NCBI RefSeq assembly: GCF_029537735.1
Contig: NZ_JARPUQ010000002.1
Location: 1,170,240-1,234,239 of the forward strand
Direction: 5' to 3'
Length of the DNA: 64,000 nucleotides
Origin: Robiginitalea aestuariiviva
GTDB lineage: Bacteria; Bacteroidota; Bacteroidia; Flavobacteriales; Flavobacteriaceae
In this document: positions 8,273 to 16,903 of the stretch, in pieces
Position numbering within the stretch: the first letter of the stretch is position 1
Layout of the letters: each line of letters begins with the position of its first letter
The notes under the pieces: model-generated
The model's input: the letters and a program-made list of their open reading frames with translations, nothing else
The model's database searches: none
Told to the model about the DNA's origin: nothing
Program-made: the position numbers and the translations under genes

Positions 8273-9667
8273 ATGAAACCACTGCTACAGCGGCTTGCCG
8301 CTTTAGGAGTCGTGTTGCTGTTGCTGCAATCCTGCGCTGGCGAGGCCGACTCCAAAAAATCCGGTTCCGAATTTGAGGTCCCGGTAACGTATTACACCCT
8401 GGACAACGGGCTTAAGGTAATCCTGTCCGAAGACCACACCTCCCCCACCGCCATTGTGGCTGTATACTACAACATCGGCTTCCGGATTGAACCCCGGGAC
8501 CGCACGGGCTTTGCGCACCTGTTTGAGCATATGATGTTCCAGGGCTCGCAGAACCTGGGGAAAATGGAATTCATCAAGCTGGTGCAACAAAACGGCGGGG
8601 TCCTGAACGGTTCCACCCGCTTCGATTTCACCAACTATTTTGAAATTGTACCTTCCCACAAGCTGGAAACCATGCTCTGGGCCGAAGCGGACCGCATGCG
8701 CGGCCTGGCCATTACCCAGGACAATCTCACCAACCAACAGGGGGTGGTTAAAAACGAAGTGAAGGTGAATGTGCTAAACCAGCCCTATGGAGGCTTTCCC
8801 TGGCTGGACATGCCCCAGTACGCCAACGAGAACTGGTTTAACGCCCACAATTTCTACGGGGACCTGAACGACCTGGATGCGGCCACCCTGGAAGATGTGA
8901 GCAGTTTCTTTAAGACGTTCTACGCCCCAAACAATGCCGCCATCTCGGTGGTCGGGGATTTTGAACCGGAACAGGTCAAGGCCTGGATTGCCGAATATTT
9001 CGGGGACATTGCCCCGGCCGAACAGCCTGCCCAGCCGGATATTTCCGAACCCCGGCAGGAAGCTGAGAAATCCTTTGTAAAAAACGATTCTCTGGCCAAC
9101 AAGCCGGCTTTGGCTGTGGCCTACCACATGCCGGAACGCAACACGCCGGAATACTACGCCATGGGCCTGCTGGACCAGATTCTGGTACAGGGGGATAACA
9201 GCCTGCTGGTGCAGAAGCTGGAAAATGAGAAGGGCTATTCTTCCGACGTAAGCGGGGGCATCAACTACCTGGGCAATATGTTCAACTACAAGGGGCCCAT
9301 GCTGTGGATGTACGACCTCACCTACGACAACGAAACCTCCCAGGAGGAGGTCATGGCCGCGATCGGGGAAGTTATGACCGGCCTGCGCGACAACATTACA
9401 CAGGAGATGCTGGACCAGGCAATCGTGAAGATCCGCTCCCAGCTCTACGACGACCTGGGCGGCTTCTTTGGCCTGGGCCGGGCCGACCTGCTCTGCAGTT
9501 TTGCGCTCTTTGACGACAACCCGGGGCGCATCAATTCCCTGGAATCCGAGTTCCGCAACATTGACCTGGAAACCGTAAAACGCACCATAGACGAATACTT
9601 GCGGCCCACCAACCGCACCGTACTGGTCACCAACCCCCTGCTGGCCGCTAACGCAAAAACCGAATAG
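8273..9667 (+). CDS. M16 family zinc metallopeptidase, catalytic subunit, lipoprotein
   Basis: 464 residues, half the size of pitrilysin, as in two-subunit M16B enzymes. A lipoprotein signal ends at Cys21 (LLLLQSC). The inverted zinc motif HxxEH is intact as His82-Leu-Phe-Glu85-His86 in GFAHLFEHMMF, with the distal Glu likely in VVKNEV. It should hydrolyse peptides or precursor segments in the periplasm or at the membrane surface. The next gene starts 2 bases after the stop and encodes a zinc-less partner, so the two probably form a heterodimer. Confidence 0.93.
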   Translation: MKPLLQRLAALGVVLLLLQSCAGEADSKKSGSEFEVPVTYYTLDNGLKVILSEDHTSPTAIVAVYYNIGFRIEPRDRTGFAHLFEHMMFQGSQNLGKMEFIKLVQQNGGVLNGSTRFDFTNYFEIVPSHKLETMLWAEADRMRGLAITQDNLTNQQGVVKNEVKVNVLNQPYGGFPWLDMPQYANENWFNAHNFYGDLNDLDAATLEDVSSFFKTFYAPNNAAISVVGDFEPEQVKAWIAEYFGDIAPAEQPAQPDISEPRQEAEKSFVKNDSLANKPALAVAYHMPERNTPEYYAMGLLDQILVQGDNSLLVQKLENEKGYSSDVSGGINYLGNMFNYKGPMLWMYDLTYDNETSQEEVMAAIGEVMTGLRDNITQEMLDQAIVKIRSQLYDDLGGFFGLGRADLLCSFALFDDNPGRINSLESEFRNIDLETVKRTIDEYLRPTNRTVLVTNPLLAANAKTE

Positions 9668-9669
9668 CC

Positions 9670-11058
9670 ATGAAACAGACTGTAATATTCCTGCTGGCGG
9701 CCCTGATTGGCATGGCCCCACTAACTGCCCAGGAAAAAGAAATGCCTCCCCAGGGCGGCACGCCAAAGAACTTTAAACTGCCCGAGAAGGAAATCGTGAC
9801 GTTCGAAAACGGGCTCACCCTGGTGATGATCCCCTACGGCACCATTCCGAAGGCGAGCATCCGCTTTAACCTGAAAACCGGGAACATCAATGAAACCGAA
9901 GACCAGGTATGGCTGGCCGACCTGATGGCCGACCTCCTGGAAGAAGGCAGCACCACCCGCAGCGCCCGGCAGCTTGCCGATGAAATGGCGGGCATGGGGG
10001 GCAACCTCAATATTGGGGTAGGCCTGCACAACTCCGCCCTTTCGGCATCCGTCCTTTACGAATTTGCCCCGGATGCCATCCGTTTAATGGCTGATGTACT
10101 TCGGAACCCGGCCTGGCCCCAGGGCGAGTTGGACCGCCTCAAAAGCGACATGAAGCGGAACCTGGCCGTGCAGTTGTCCCGCCCCAGGGCCCAGGCCCAG
10201 CGGGATTTCTACGCCGCCATCTACCCGGACCACCCATATGGAAGGGTCTTCCCTACCGAAGCTCAAATAGACGGGTACACCGTGGAGGACATCCGAGCTT
10301 TTTACGAGGCCCAGCTGGGCGCACAACGCACTACCATCTATGTGGCCGGGAATTTTGATAAAGAGGCCGTAACCAATGCGGTGCGCGAAGCCCTGGCCGA
10401 CTGGCGTGAAGGCGAACCGGCCAATTATCCGGTGGCCCGGGCGGCTACCTCGCCAGAGGTAAAGATCATCGACCGCCCCGGGGCGCCCCAGTCCACGATT
10501 TTCTACGGCCTGCCCGTACCGGGCCCGTCGGATCCAGACTACCTGGCTCTGGACGTGACCAATTCCATCCTTGGAGGTTCCTTTGCCTCCCGGATTACCA
10601 GCAACATCCGGGAAGATAAGGGGTACACCTACTCCCCTACCAGTATCCTGGCAGACAATTACCAGACCGGGCTCTGGTTTGAGCGGGCAGATGTAACCAC
10701 AGAACACACCGGTGCCTCCCTTTCGGAAATCAAAAAGGAAATCGAAAAGTTGCAGGCAGAACCCCCTTCGGAAGAAGAACTGGAAGGCATCATCAATTAT
10801 GAGTCCGGGATTTTCGTGCTCCAGAATTCCAGCCCCAATGGGATTATCGGGCAGCTGATCTTTTTGGATACCCACGACCTGGATGAATCCTTCCTTTCCA
10901 ATAAGGTGGCCAACATGCATGCCGTAACCCCGGAACAGGTTTCCGAACTGACGCGCAAATATATTCGGCCGGAAGATATGATCCTGATTGTGGTTGGGGA
11001 TAAGGCCAAGATCGAAGGCCAGCTCCAGCAAACCCTGGAGATGCCCCTGAAACAATAA
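9670..11058 (+). CDS. M16 family peptidase-like protein, non-catalytic partner
   Basis: 462 residues with a normal Sec signal peptide (MKQTVIFLLAALIGMAPLTAQ). The M16 fold is clear (FENGLTLVMIPY near the start, then the C-terminal half with NIREDKGYTYSPTS), but at the place of HxxEH it reads ADLMADLLEEGS, with no zinc ligands. In M16B pairs such as mitochondrial processing peptidase, the inactive subunit supplies substrate-binding Arg/Tyr residues; the RExKGYTY stretch fits that role. It is coupled to the active subunit with a 2-base gap and followed by a terminator. Confidence 0.92.
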   Translation: MKQTVIFLLAALIGMAPLTAQEKEMPPQGGTPKNFKLPEKEIVTFENGLTLVMIPYGTIPKASIRFNLKTGNINETEDQVWLADLMADLLEEGSTTRSARQLADEMAGMGGNLNIGVGLHNSALSASVLYEFAPDAIRLMADVLRNPAWPQGELDRLKSDMKRNLAVQLSRPRAQAQRDFYAAIYPDHPYGRVFPTEAQIDGYTVEDIRAFYEAQLGAQRTTIYVAGNFDKEAVTNAVREALADWREGEPANYPVARAATSPEVKIIDRPGAPQSTIFYGLPVPGPSDPDYLALDVTNSILGGSFASRITSNIREDKGYTYSPTSILADNYQTGLWFERADVTTEHTGASLSEIKKEIEKLQAEPPSEEELEGIINYESGIFVLQNSSPNGIIGQLIFLDTHDLDESFLSNKVANMHAVTPEQVSELTRKYIRPEDMILIVVGDKAKIEGQLQQTLEMPLKQ

Positions 11059-11080
11059 ATCCCCTAACAAGGATAAAAAT

Positions 11081-11110
11081 AACTCCCGCCAAACCAGCGG
11101 GAGTTTTTTT
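11081..11110 (+). terminator. Intrinsic terminator after the M16 pair
   Basis: AACTCCCGC (11081-11089) pairs with GCGGGAGTT (11098-11106), followed by a run of T. It lies immediately before the ettA stop codon (11115, minus strand). Confidence 0.9.
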
Positions 11111-11114
11111 ATGA

Positions 11115-12806
11115 TCAGCGGACCAGTTTCTTGTATTTAATCCGTTTGGGCATCACATCGGCGCCCAGGCGCTTTTTCTTATTTTCCTCATAGTCCGAGA
11201 AGGAACCTTCAAAGAAGTATACCTGGGAATCCCCCTCAAAGGCCAGGATATGCGTACAGATCCGGTCCAGGAACCAGCGGTCGTGGGAAATCACCACGGC
11301 GCAGCCGGCAAAATTCTCCAGGCCTTCTTCCAGGGCCCGCAGCGTATTTACGTCCAGGTCGTTGGTAGGCTCGTCCAGCAGCAGCACGTTCCCCTCTTCC
11401 TTCAGGGTCATGGCCAGGTGCAGGCGGTTGCGTTCCCCCCCGGAGAGCATGTGCACTTTTTTGTTCTGTTCACTGCCCGAAAAATTAAAACGGCTCAGGT
11501 AGGCCCGGGAATTCACCTGTCGCCCGCCCATGTTGATCAGCTCCTGCCCGTCGCTGAAATTTTCCCAGATGGACTTCTGGGGGTCGATTTTGGCATGGCT
11601 CTGGTCCACATAGGCGATTTTGACGGTATCCCCTACCTCAAAGGTACCCTTATCCGGGGTTTCCTCGCCCATAATCATACGGAAGATGGTGGTCTTCCCG
11701 GCCCCGTTGGGCCCGATTACCCCTACAATCCCGGCCTGGGGCAGGCGAAAGTTCAGGTCTTCATATAAGAGTTTCTCCCCGAAGGCCTTGCTCACCCCTT
11801 TGGCTTCGATCACGTTGGTGCCCAGGCGCGGCCCATTGGGGATATAGATCTCCAGTTTTTCGTCCAGTTGCTTCTGGTCCTGGCTCATGAGCTTGTCGTA
11901 ATTGTTCAGGCGGGCCTTCTGCTTGGCATGCCGTCCCTTGGGACTCTGGCGCACCCATTCCAACTCCCGCTCCAGGGTCTTTTGCCGTTTGCTGGCCTGC
12001 TTCTGTTCCTGCGCCAGGCGCTTGGCCTTTTGCTCCAGCCAGCTGGAATAATTCCCTTTCCACGGAATGCCTTCGCCCCGGTCCAGTTCCAGGATCCACC
12101 CGGCCACGTTATCCAGGAAATAGCGGTCGTGGGTTACGGCAATGACCGTGCCTTTATACTGGGCCAGGTGGTGCTCCAGCCAATGGACGGATTCGGCATC
12201 CAGGTGGTTGGTTGGCTCGTCCAGCAACAGCACGTCCGGTTCCTGCAACAGCAGGCGGCAAAGGGCCACCCGGCGCCGTTCCCCTCCGGAAAGCACGCCG
12301 ATCTTCTGCCCGGGGTCGGGCGTACGCAGGGCGTCCATGGCCAGTTCCAGTTTGGAATCCAGTTCCCAGGCCCCCAGGGCGTCTATCTGGTCCTGCAACT
12401 TGGCCTGCTTATCCATGAGCTGCTGCATCTTGTCCGCATCCTCGTAGACCTCCGGCAGGCCAAACATATCGTTGATCTTGTTGTACTCGTCCAGGACGGC
12501 CACGGTTTCGGCCACGCCCTCCCGCACCGTCTCCAGCACGGTCTTCTCGTCGTCCAGTTCGGGTTCCTGTTCCAGCATTCCCACTTTATAACCCGGAGAA
12601 AACACCACGTTCCCCTGGTGGTTGGTGTCCTTCCCGGCAATAATGCGGAGCAGGGTGGATTTTCCGGCCCCGTTCAGGCCCAGGATTCCAATTTTCGCAC
12701 CATAAAAGAAACTCAGGTAAATGTCCTTCAATACCGGGGTATTGGCATTCTTGTAGGTCTTGGTGACCCCGGACATGGAAAAAATGACCTTCTTGTCGTC
12801 TGACAT
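11115..12806 (-). CDS. ettA: ABC-F translation factor EttA (energy-dependent translational throttle)
   Basis: 563 residues with two ATP-binding domains. Both Walker A motifs are present (GLNGAGKST at 43-51; GPNGAGKTT in the second half), both signatures (SGGERRR and SGGERNR) and both Walker B/DEPTN segments. The EttA-specific linker and core match E. coli EttA closely, including SFFYGAKIGILGLNGAG, WILELDRGEGIPW and the C-terminal KRIKYKKL. EttA binds the ribosomal E site and gates the first peptide-bond step according to ATP/ADP level. It lacks any transmembrane domain. A small membrane-protein gene ends 24 bases upstream. Confidence 0.96.
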   Translation of the reverse strand: MSDDKKVIFSMSGVTKTYKNANTPVLKDIYLSFFYGAKIGILGLNGAGKSTLLRIIAGKDTNHQGNVVFSPGYKVGMLEQEPELDDEKTVLETVREGVAETVAVLDEYNKINDMFGLPEVYEDADKMQQLMDKQAKLQDQIDALGAWELDSKLELAMDALRTPDPGQKIGVLSGGERRRVALCRLLLQEPDVLLLDEPTNHLDAESVHWLEHHLAQYKGTVIAVTHDRYFLDNVAGWILELDRGEGIPWKGNYSSWLEQKAKRLAQEQKQASKRQKTLERELEWVRQSPKGRHAKQKARLNNYDKLMSQDQKQLDEKLEIYIPNGPRLGTNVIEAKGVSKAFGEKLLYEDLNFRLPQAGIVGVIGPNGAGKTTIFRMIMGEETPDKGTFEVGDTVKIAYVDQSHAKIDPQKSIWENFSDGQELINMGGRQVNSRAYLSRFNFSGSEQNKKVHMLSGGERNRLHLAMTLKEEGNVLLLDEPTNDLDVNTLRALEEGLENFAGCAVVISHDRWFLDRICTHILAFEGDSQVYFFEGSFSDYEENKKKRLGADVMPKRIKYKKLVR

Positions 12807-12830
12807 GTTCGCAGTGTATAAATTAAGGGG

Positions 12831-13016
12831 TTATACCCGGCCTTTAAGGGCGTTGAACACCCAGGCAATGGCAAAGAAACCTACCCCGACCGCGGCAAAG
12901 CCCCAGCCGGCAATCTCGTTGTATCGGAAGGCCCCCAGGGCAATGAGCCCCATGCCTACAAAAATCATAATAAAGGTGGCCCAGGCCAGGACCGTGTTTT
13001 TATCTTTTAATCCCAT
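12831..13016 (-). CDS. Small two-helix membrane protein (CAL67264-like family)
   Basis: 61 residues from ATG 13016, chosen because MGLKDKNTV is followed directly by the first hydrophobic helix; a further upstream start would add an odd segment. Two transmembrane helices (about 9-29 and 36-56) are separated by RYNEIAGW and end in FNALKGRV. It resembles the small flavobacterial CAL67264-type membrane proteins, recalled from general knowledge. It sits between the oxidoreductase gene and ettA on the same strand, with short gaps, so it may be co-transcribed. Confidence 0.75.
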   Translation of the reverse strand: MGLKDKNTVLAWATFIMIFVGMGLIALGAFRYNEIAGWGFAAVGVGFFAIAWVFNALKGRV

Positions 13017-13079
13017 AAGTTTTGAGTTGGTTTGGCAGAAGACAAATATCGGTTTTTTTGCCATACGGCACCAGGCCCC

Positions 13080-14060
13080 TTAGCCCTCAGAGGGAAAGCG
13101 GATACCCGCCTCCCTGCGGATGTCCTGTAAAAGGCCGTGCAGGGCCAGACTGTCCTGGTGGGACCAAAGCGGGCTTTCCAGCAGTCCTTCCCTGAGGCAA
13201 CGGTGTACTTCCTCCACCTCGTGGGTATATCCTTTTCCCCGTTTGGGGAAAACGCGATGGTCCGGATGCTCGCCAATGACGGTATACCCCTCGGTCTCAT
13301 GCCATCGGGGGTCTATGGTGAGGGTGCCCCTGGTGCAGGAGATTTCGGCCCGCATTTCACTGTGTGAACTGAGGCCACTGTATAACAGAGCTGTGGCCCC
13401 GGGGTATTCAAACAACAACCCGATGTGCTTTTCTACGCCTGTGCTGTGGAAGTGGGCCGCAACCTTGAAGGTGTCCGGCAGCCCCAGCAACCAGTAGGCC
13501 AGGAATACCGGGTAGATGCCGATGTCGAGCAGGGAGCCCCCGGCCAGGTTGGGGTTGAGCAGGCGGCCGGAAGGGTCGCGGTCCAGAGCCGGGAAGGCGA
13601 AATCCGCCTTCAGGTATACCGGATGGCCTATGGCCCCGGATTGGGCCAGGCCTACCGCATCCCTGAGGGCCGGGTTAAAACGGCTCCACAGGGCCTCCAT
13701 ATAGAAAACGTTTTTGCGCCGGGCCGTATCGATTTGTTTTTGTACTTCCTGCAGGGTAATCCCCATGGGCTTTTCGCATAATACATGCTTACCCGCTTCC
13801 ATAACCATCAGGCTGTGTGGCAGGTGGTGGGTATGGGGGGTGGCAATATAGACGATGTCCACCTCCGGGTCTTCCAGCAATTCGGAATAGGAGCCATAGG
13901 CCTGTTTTGCCCCGAATTCACTAGCAAAGGCGCGGGCTTTTTCCGGGTCGCGGGAGGCCACGGCGGCCAGCTGGGCGTCTGGTACCAGGGCCAGGTCTGA
14001 GGCAAAGGTCTGGGCGATCTTCCCAAGCCCCAGGATGCCCCAACGTATCGGTTCTGACAT
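13080..14060 (-). CDS. Gfo/Idh/MocA family NAD(P)-dependent oxidoreductase
   Basis: 326 residues. The N-terminal Rossmann fold starts with WGILGLGKIA, and the family EKP motif appears in HVLCEKPMG. The C-terminal alpha/beta substrate domain includes GGSLLDIGIYPV, where Asp and the nearby Tyr/His are typical of the catalytic region. It resembles dimeric dihydrodiol dehydrogenase / trans-dihydrobenzenediol dehydrogenase-type members, so the substrate may be a sugar or cyclic diol; this cannot be settled from sequence. The gene is divergent from the acyl-CoA carboxylase gene. Confidence 0.9.
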   Translation of the reverse strand: MSEPIRWGILGLGKIAQTFASDLALVPDAQLAAVASRDPEKARAFASEFGAKQAYGSYSELLEDPEVDIVYIATPHTHHLPHSLMVMEAGKHVLCEKPMGITLQEVQKQIDTARRKNVFYMEALWSRFNPALRDAVGLAQSGAIGHPVYLKADFAFPALDRDPSGRLLNPNLAGGSLLDIGIYPVFLAYWLLGLPDTFKVAAHFHSTGVEKHIGLLFEYPGATALLYSGLSSHSEMRAEISCTRGTLTIDPRWHETEGYTVIGEHPDHRVFPKRGKGYTHEVEEVHRCLREGLLESPLWSHQDSLALHGLLQDIRREAGIRFPSEG

Positions 14061-14106
14061 GGGTATGCGTTTAGGGTGAGACCCAAATGTAATGATAAAT
14101 CCTCCG

Positions 14107-14114
14107 TATCTTTA
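14107..14114 (+). promoter_or_regulatory. -7 promoter box for the acyl-CoA carboxylase gene
   Basis: TATCTTTA, 23 bases before the ATG at 14138; fits the flavobacterial TAnnTTTG box except for the final base. Confidence 0.42.
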
Positions 14115-14137
14115 GCCTTCAGGAAGAAACCAGAACT

Positions 14138-15766
14138 ATGGACGTTACCTTCAATAAAAACGAAGACCAGAATAAAATGCTGCGCACCGCCCTGCGTAAG
14201 GCCTATGCCCAAGTCAAAAAAGGAGGCGGGCAGGCCCGGATTGATAAATTGCACGCCGAAGGCAAAATGACCGCCCGCGAGCGCATCGACTACCTGCTGG
14301 ACCAACCGGACCAGGCCCTGGAGATTGGGGCCTTTGCCGGGCATGAAATGTACGCGGACCATGGGGGCTGTCCTTCCGGGGGCGTGGTGGTTAAAATCGG
14401 GAAAGTATCCGGCCGGTTGTGTGTGGTCGTTGCCAACGACGCCACGGTAAAGGCCGGGGCCTGGTTCCCCATCACCGGGAAGAAAAACCTCAGAGCTCAG
14501 GAAATAGCCATGGAAAACCGCCTGCCTATCATCTACCTGGTAGACAGCGCCGGGGTCTACCTCCCCATGCAGGACGAAATATTCCCGGACAAGGAGCATT
14601 TTGGCCGCATCTTCCGCAACAATGCCCAAATGAGCAGTATGGGTATCCCGCAGATTGCCGCGGTTATGGGCAGCTGCGTGGCCGGGGGGGCCTACCTCCC
14701 CATCATGAGCGACGAAGCCCTGATTGTAGACAAAACCGGGAGTATTTTCCTGGCCGGGAGCTACCTGGTAAAGGCGGCTATCGGGGAGTCCGTAGACAAC
14801 GAAACCCTGGGCGGGGCCACCACCCATAGCGAAATTTCCGGGGTTACCGACTACAAGGCGGCCAACGACCAGGATGCTTTGGACCGCATCCGTAGCCTGA
14901 TGGACAAAATGGGGGCCCGGCCACAGGCCGGGTTCGATCGCAAAAAAGCCATCGCTCCGGGCAAAGATCCGGAAGACATCTTTGGCATCCTGCCCGGTTC
15001 CCGTTCGGAGCCCTACAACATGCTGGAACTGATCGAGCGCCTGGTGGACGCGGATTCCTTTGAACAATACAAGGAAGGTTATGGCAAGACCCTGCTTACC
15101 GGGTATGCGCGTATAGACGGCTGGGCCGTGGGGATTGTGGCCAACCAGCGCAAGGTGGTCAAAACCAAAAAAGGAGAAATGCAATTTGGAGGGGTTATCT
15201 ACTCCGATTCCGCGGACAAGGCCACCCGCTTTATCGCCAATTGCAATCAGAAGCGCATTCCCCTGGTGTTCCTGCAGGATGTGACCGGGTTTATGGTAGG
15301 CAGTAAGAGCGAGCACGGGGGCATCATAAAGGACGGGGCCAAAATGGTGAATGCCGTAAGCAATTCGGTAGTCCCCAAATTTACCGTGGTGATCGGGAAC
15401 AGCTACGGAGCCGGAAACTACGCCATGTGCGGCAAGGCCTACGACCCCCGCCTGATGGTGGCATGGCCCAGCGCAGAGCTGGCGGTGATGAGCGGGAATT
15501 CCGCTGCCAAGGTGTTGCTGCAGATTGAAACGGCCCGTCTTAAAAAACAAGGGGAGCGCCTTTCCGAAGCCAAGGAGAAGGCGCTGTACGAACAGATCAA
15601 GAATCGATACGACAATCAGGTTTCCCCCTATTATGCCGCCGCCCGCCTCTGGACGGATGCCATTATTGACCCCCTGGAAACCCGCCATTGGATCTCCACC
15701 GGTATTGAAGCCGCCAACCACGCGCCCATTGAAAAGGCGTTCAATATGGGCGTGCTCCAGGTGTAA
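14138..15766 (+). CDS. Acyl-CoA carboxylase, beta (carboxyltransferase) subunit
   Basis: 542 residues, typical of biotin-dependent propionyl-/methylcrotonyl-CoA carboxylase beta subunits. It transfers carboxyl from biotin to the acyl-CoA in the cytoplasm. N- and C-terminal crotonase-like halves are visible: GRLCVVVANDATVKAG, the oxyanion-hole glycines in GSCVAGGAYLP, and GGATTHSEISGVTDYKA in the first half; QDVTGFMVG and GNSYGAGNYAM in the second. GGATTHSxxSGVTD is closer to the methylcrotonyl-CoA carboxylase style than to AccD, but substrate choice is not certain. The alpha/biotin subunit is not adjacent. Its stop nearly touches the convergent gene's stop at 15768. Confidence 0.92.
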   Translation: MDVTFNKNEDQNKMLRTALRKAYAQVKKGGGQARIDKLHAEGKMTARERIDYLLDQPDQALEIGAFAGHEMYADHGGCPSGGVVVKIGKVSGRLCVVVANDATVKAGAWFPITGKKNLRAQEIAMENRLPIIYLVDSAGVYLPMQDEIFPDKEHFGRIFRNNAQMSSMGIPQIAAVMGSCVAGGAYLPIMSDEALIVDKTGSIFLAGSYLVKAAIGESVDNETLGGATTHSEISGVTDYKAANDQDALDRIRSLMDKMGARPQAGFDRKKAIAPGKDPEDIFGILPGSRSEPYNMLELIERLVDADSFEQYKEGYGKTLLTGYARIDGWAVGIVANQRKVVKTKKGEMQFGGVIYSDSADKATRFIANCNQKRIPLVFLQDVTGFMVGSKSEHGGIIKDGAKMVNAVSNSVVPKFTVVIGNSYGAGNYAMCGKAYDPRLMVAWPSAELAVMSGNSAAKVLLQIETARLKKQGERLSEAKEKALYEQIKNRYDNQVSPYYAAARLWTDAIIDPLETRHWISTGIEAANHAPIEKAFNMGVLQV

Positions 15767-15767
15767 C

Positions 15768-16901
15768 TTACTGCCCCCTGAGGTTTACGGTAAGCGTGCC
15801 GGGCTTCTCAAGGCGCAGGATTAGCGGGGGCCTACCCTGACGGGTAAAGCGCAGCAAATCGCCAGCGGCTGCTAGGATCCGGTACCGGCCGCGGGCATCC
15901 GTACGGGTTTCTTTCCGGGTATTGAGGTTTTCTACCCGCACTTCCGGCAACCCCTGCCGGCCGTAAAATACAAACCCGCTTACGGGGGCCTGGTTCCGGG
16001 CCCGAAAGCGTTCCACTGAACGGTTGCGCACCTTTCTGGGGTTATCCGAATACAGAGTGGTCTGCAGGTAGAACCCCAGGGTATGAGCGCCAATCCGCTC
16101 CCATTTGCCCTGGCTGGCATAGCGGCGGTAGGTATCCCCCCCGATTTCCTGAGAGGCCGGAAGGGCCAATGCAATGGTAGGAGAGCCGTAGACGGCCAGC
16201 AATTCCAGGCTCAGGTAAAAATCGTCTTCCACCCAGATTGCGTAGGGTTCCAGGTCTACCACCACCTCCCGGGCACCTCCGGGAAGCATATGGCGTATCC
16301 CCATCCCGCTGGTATTAAGGTGTTGCCCGGGGCTGTCTTTGGCTTCCGGGCGGTAAATGTTGATTCGGAGCAGGACGCTATCCGCAGCGTTCTCTCGCAC
16401 ATTGAAAAACAGGGTGTTGAGTCGCCGCATCCCGCGGTTCACCGGTACCCGGGCAGCCAGTTCGGCCCCCAGGGCCAGGCTGTCCTTCCAATACGCCAGG
16501 TCCCAGGTGTCCTGCAGGGGATACCCTACCATTTCCTCCAGGGTATATTGCGGGAGGCGGGAAACCACAACCTCATCGAGGGCTATAGCCTCGGGCTCCA
16601 GGGCCACAGACCACCTGCCATCGGCCGGCAACTGGTCCCAGGGCAGGGAAACCGGGCGGTACCCCAGGCTGGATATCCGCAACAGGTCGGCAGGTTCTAC
16701 CTGCCCCGGACGCACCCAGAGCTCGTACTGGCCATCGGCATCCGTAACCGTGCCCAGAGCCTTCCCCACTACCCCAATGTTCACATAGGGTACGGGGCGG
16801 CCCGTAGCGGCATCCGTGAGGCGCCCCTGTAAAAGGGACTGGGCGGAAGCGCCCAGCGCCCCGCCCAGTATACAGAAAAACAGTAATACCCTTCCGGTCA
16901 T
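15768..16901 (-). CDS. Secreted protein with N- and C-terminal carboxypeptidase-like domains
   Basis: 377 residues. After a signal peptide (MTGRVLLFFCILGGALGASA) there is a carboxypeptidase-like regulatory domain (about 22-110; GRLTDAATGRPVPYVNIGV), a DEVVVSR segment like the start of a TonB plug linker, a central beta-rich region (about 130-300), and a second short carboxypeptidase-like domain at the end (about 305-377; RYRILAAAGDLLRF). It has no barrel. It starts 2 bases after the stop of the first plug-array paralogue, so it is probably the last gene of that transcript and may act with those proteins. The function is unknown. Confidence 0.75.
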   Translation of the reverse strand: MTGRVLLFFCILGGALGASAQSLLQGRLTDAATGRPVPYVNIGVVGKALGTVTDADGQYELWVRPGQVEPADLLRISSLGYRPVSLPWDQLPADGRWSVALEPEAIALDEVVVSRLPQYTLEEMVGYPLQDTWDLAYWKDSLALGAELAARVPVNRGMRRLNTLFFNVRENAADSVLLRINIYRPEAKDSPGQHLNTSGMGIRHMLPGGAREVVVDLEPYAIWVEDDFYLSLELLAVYGSPTIALALPASQEIGGDTYRRYASQGKWERIGAHTLGFYLQTTLYSDNPRKVRNRSVERFRARNQAPVSGFVFYGRQGLPEVRVENLNTRKETRTDARGRYRILAAAGDLLRFTRQGRPPLILRLEKPGTLTVNLRGQ

Positions 16902-16903
16902 GG

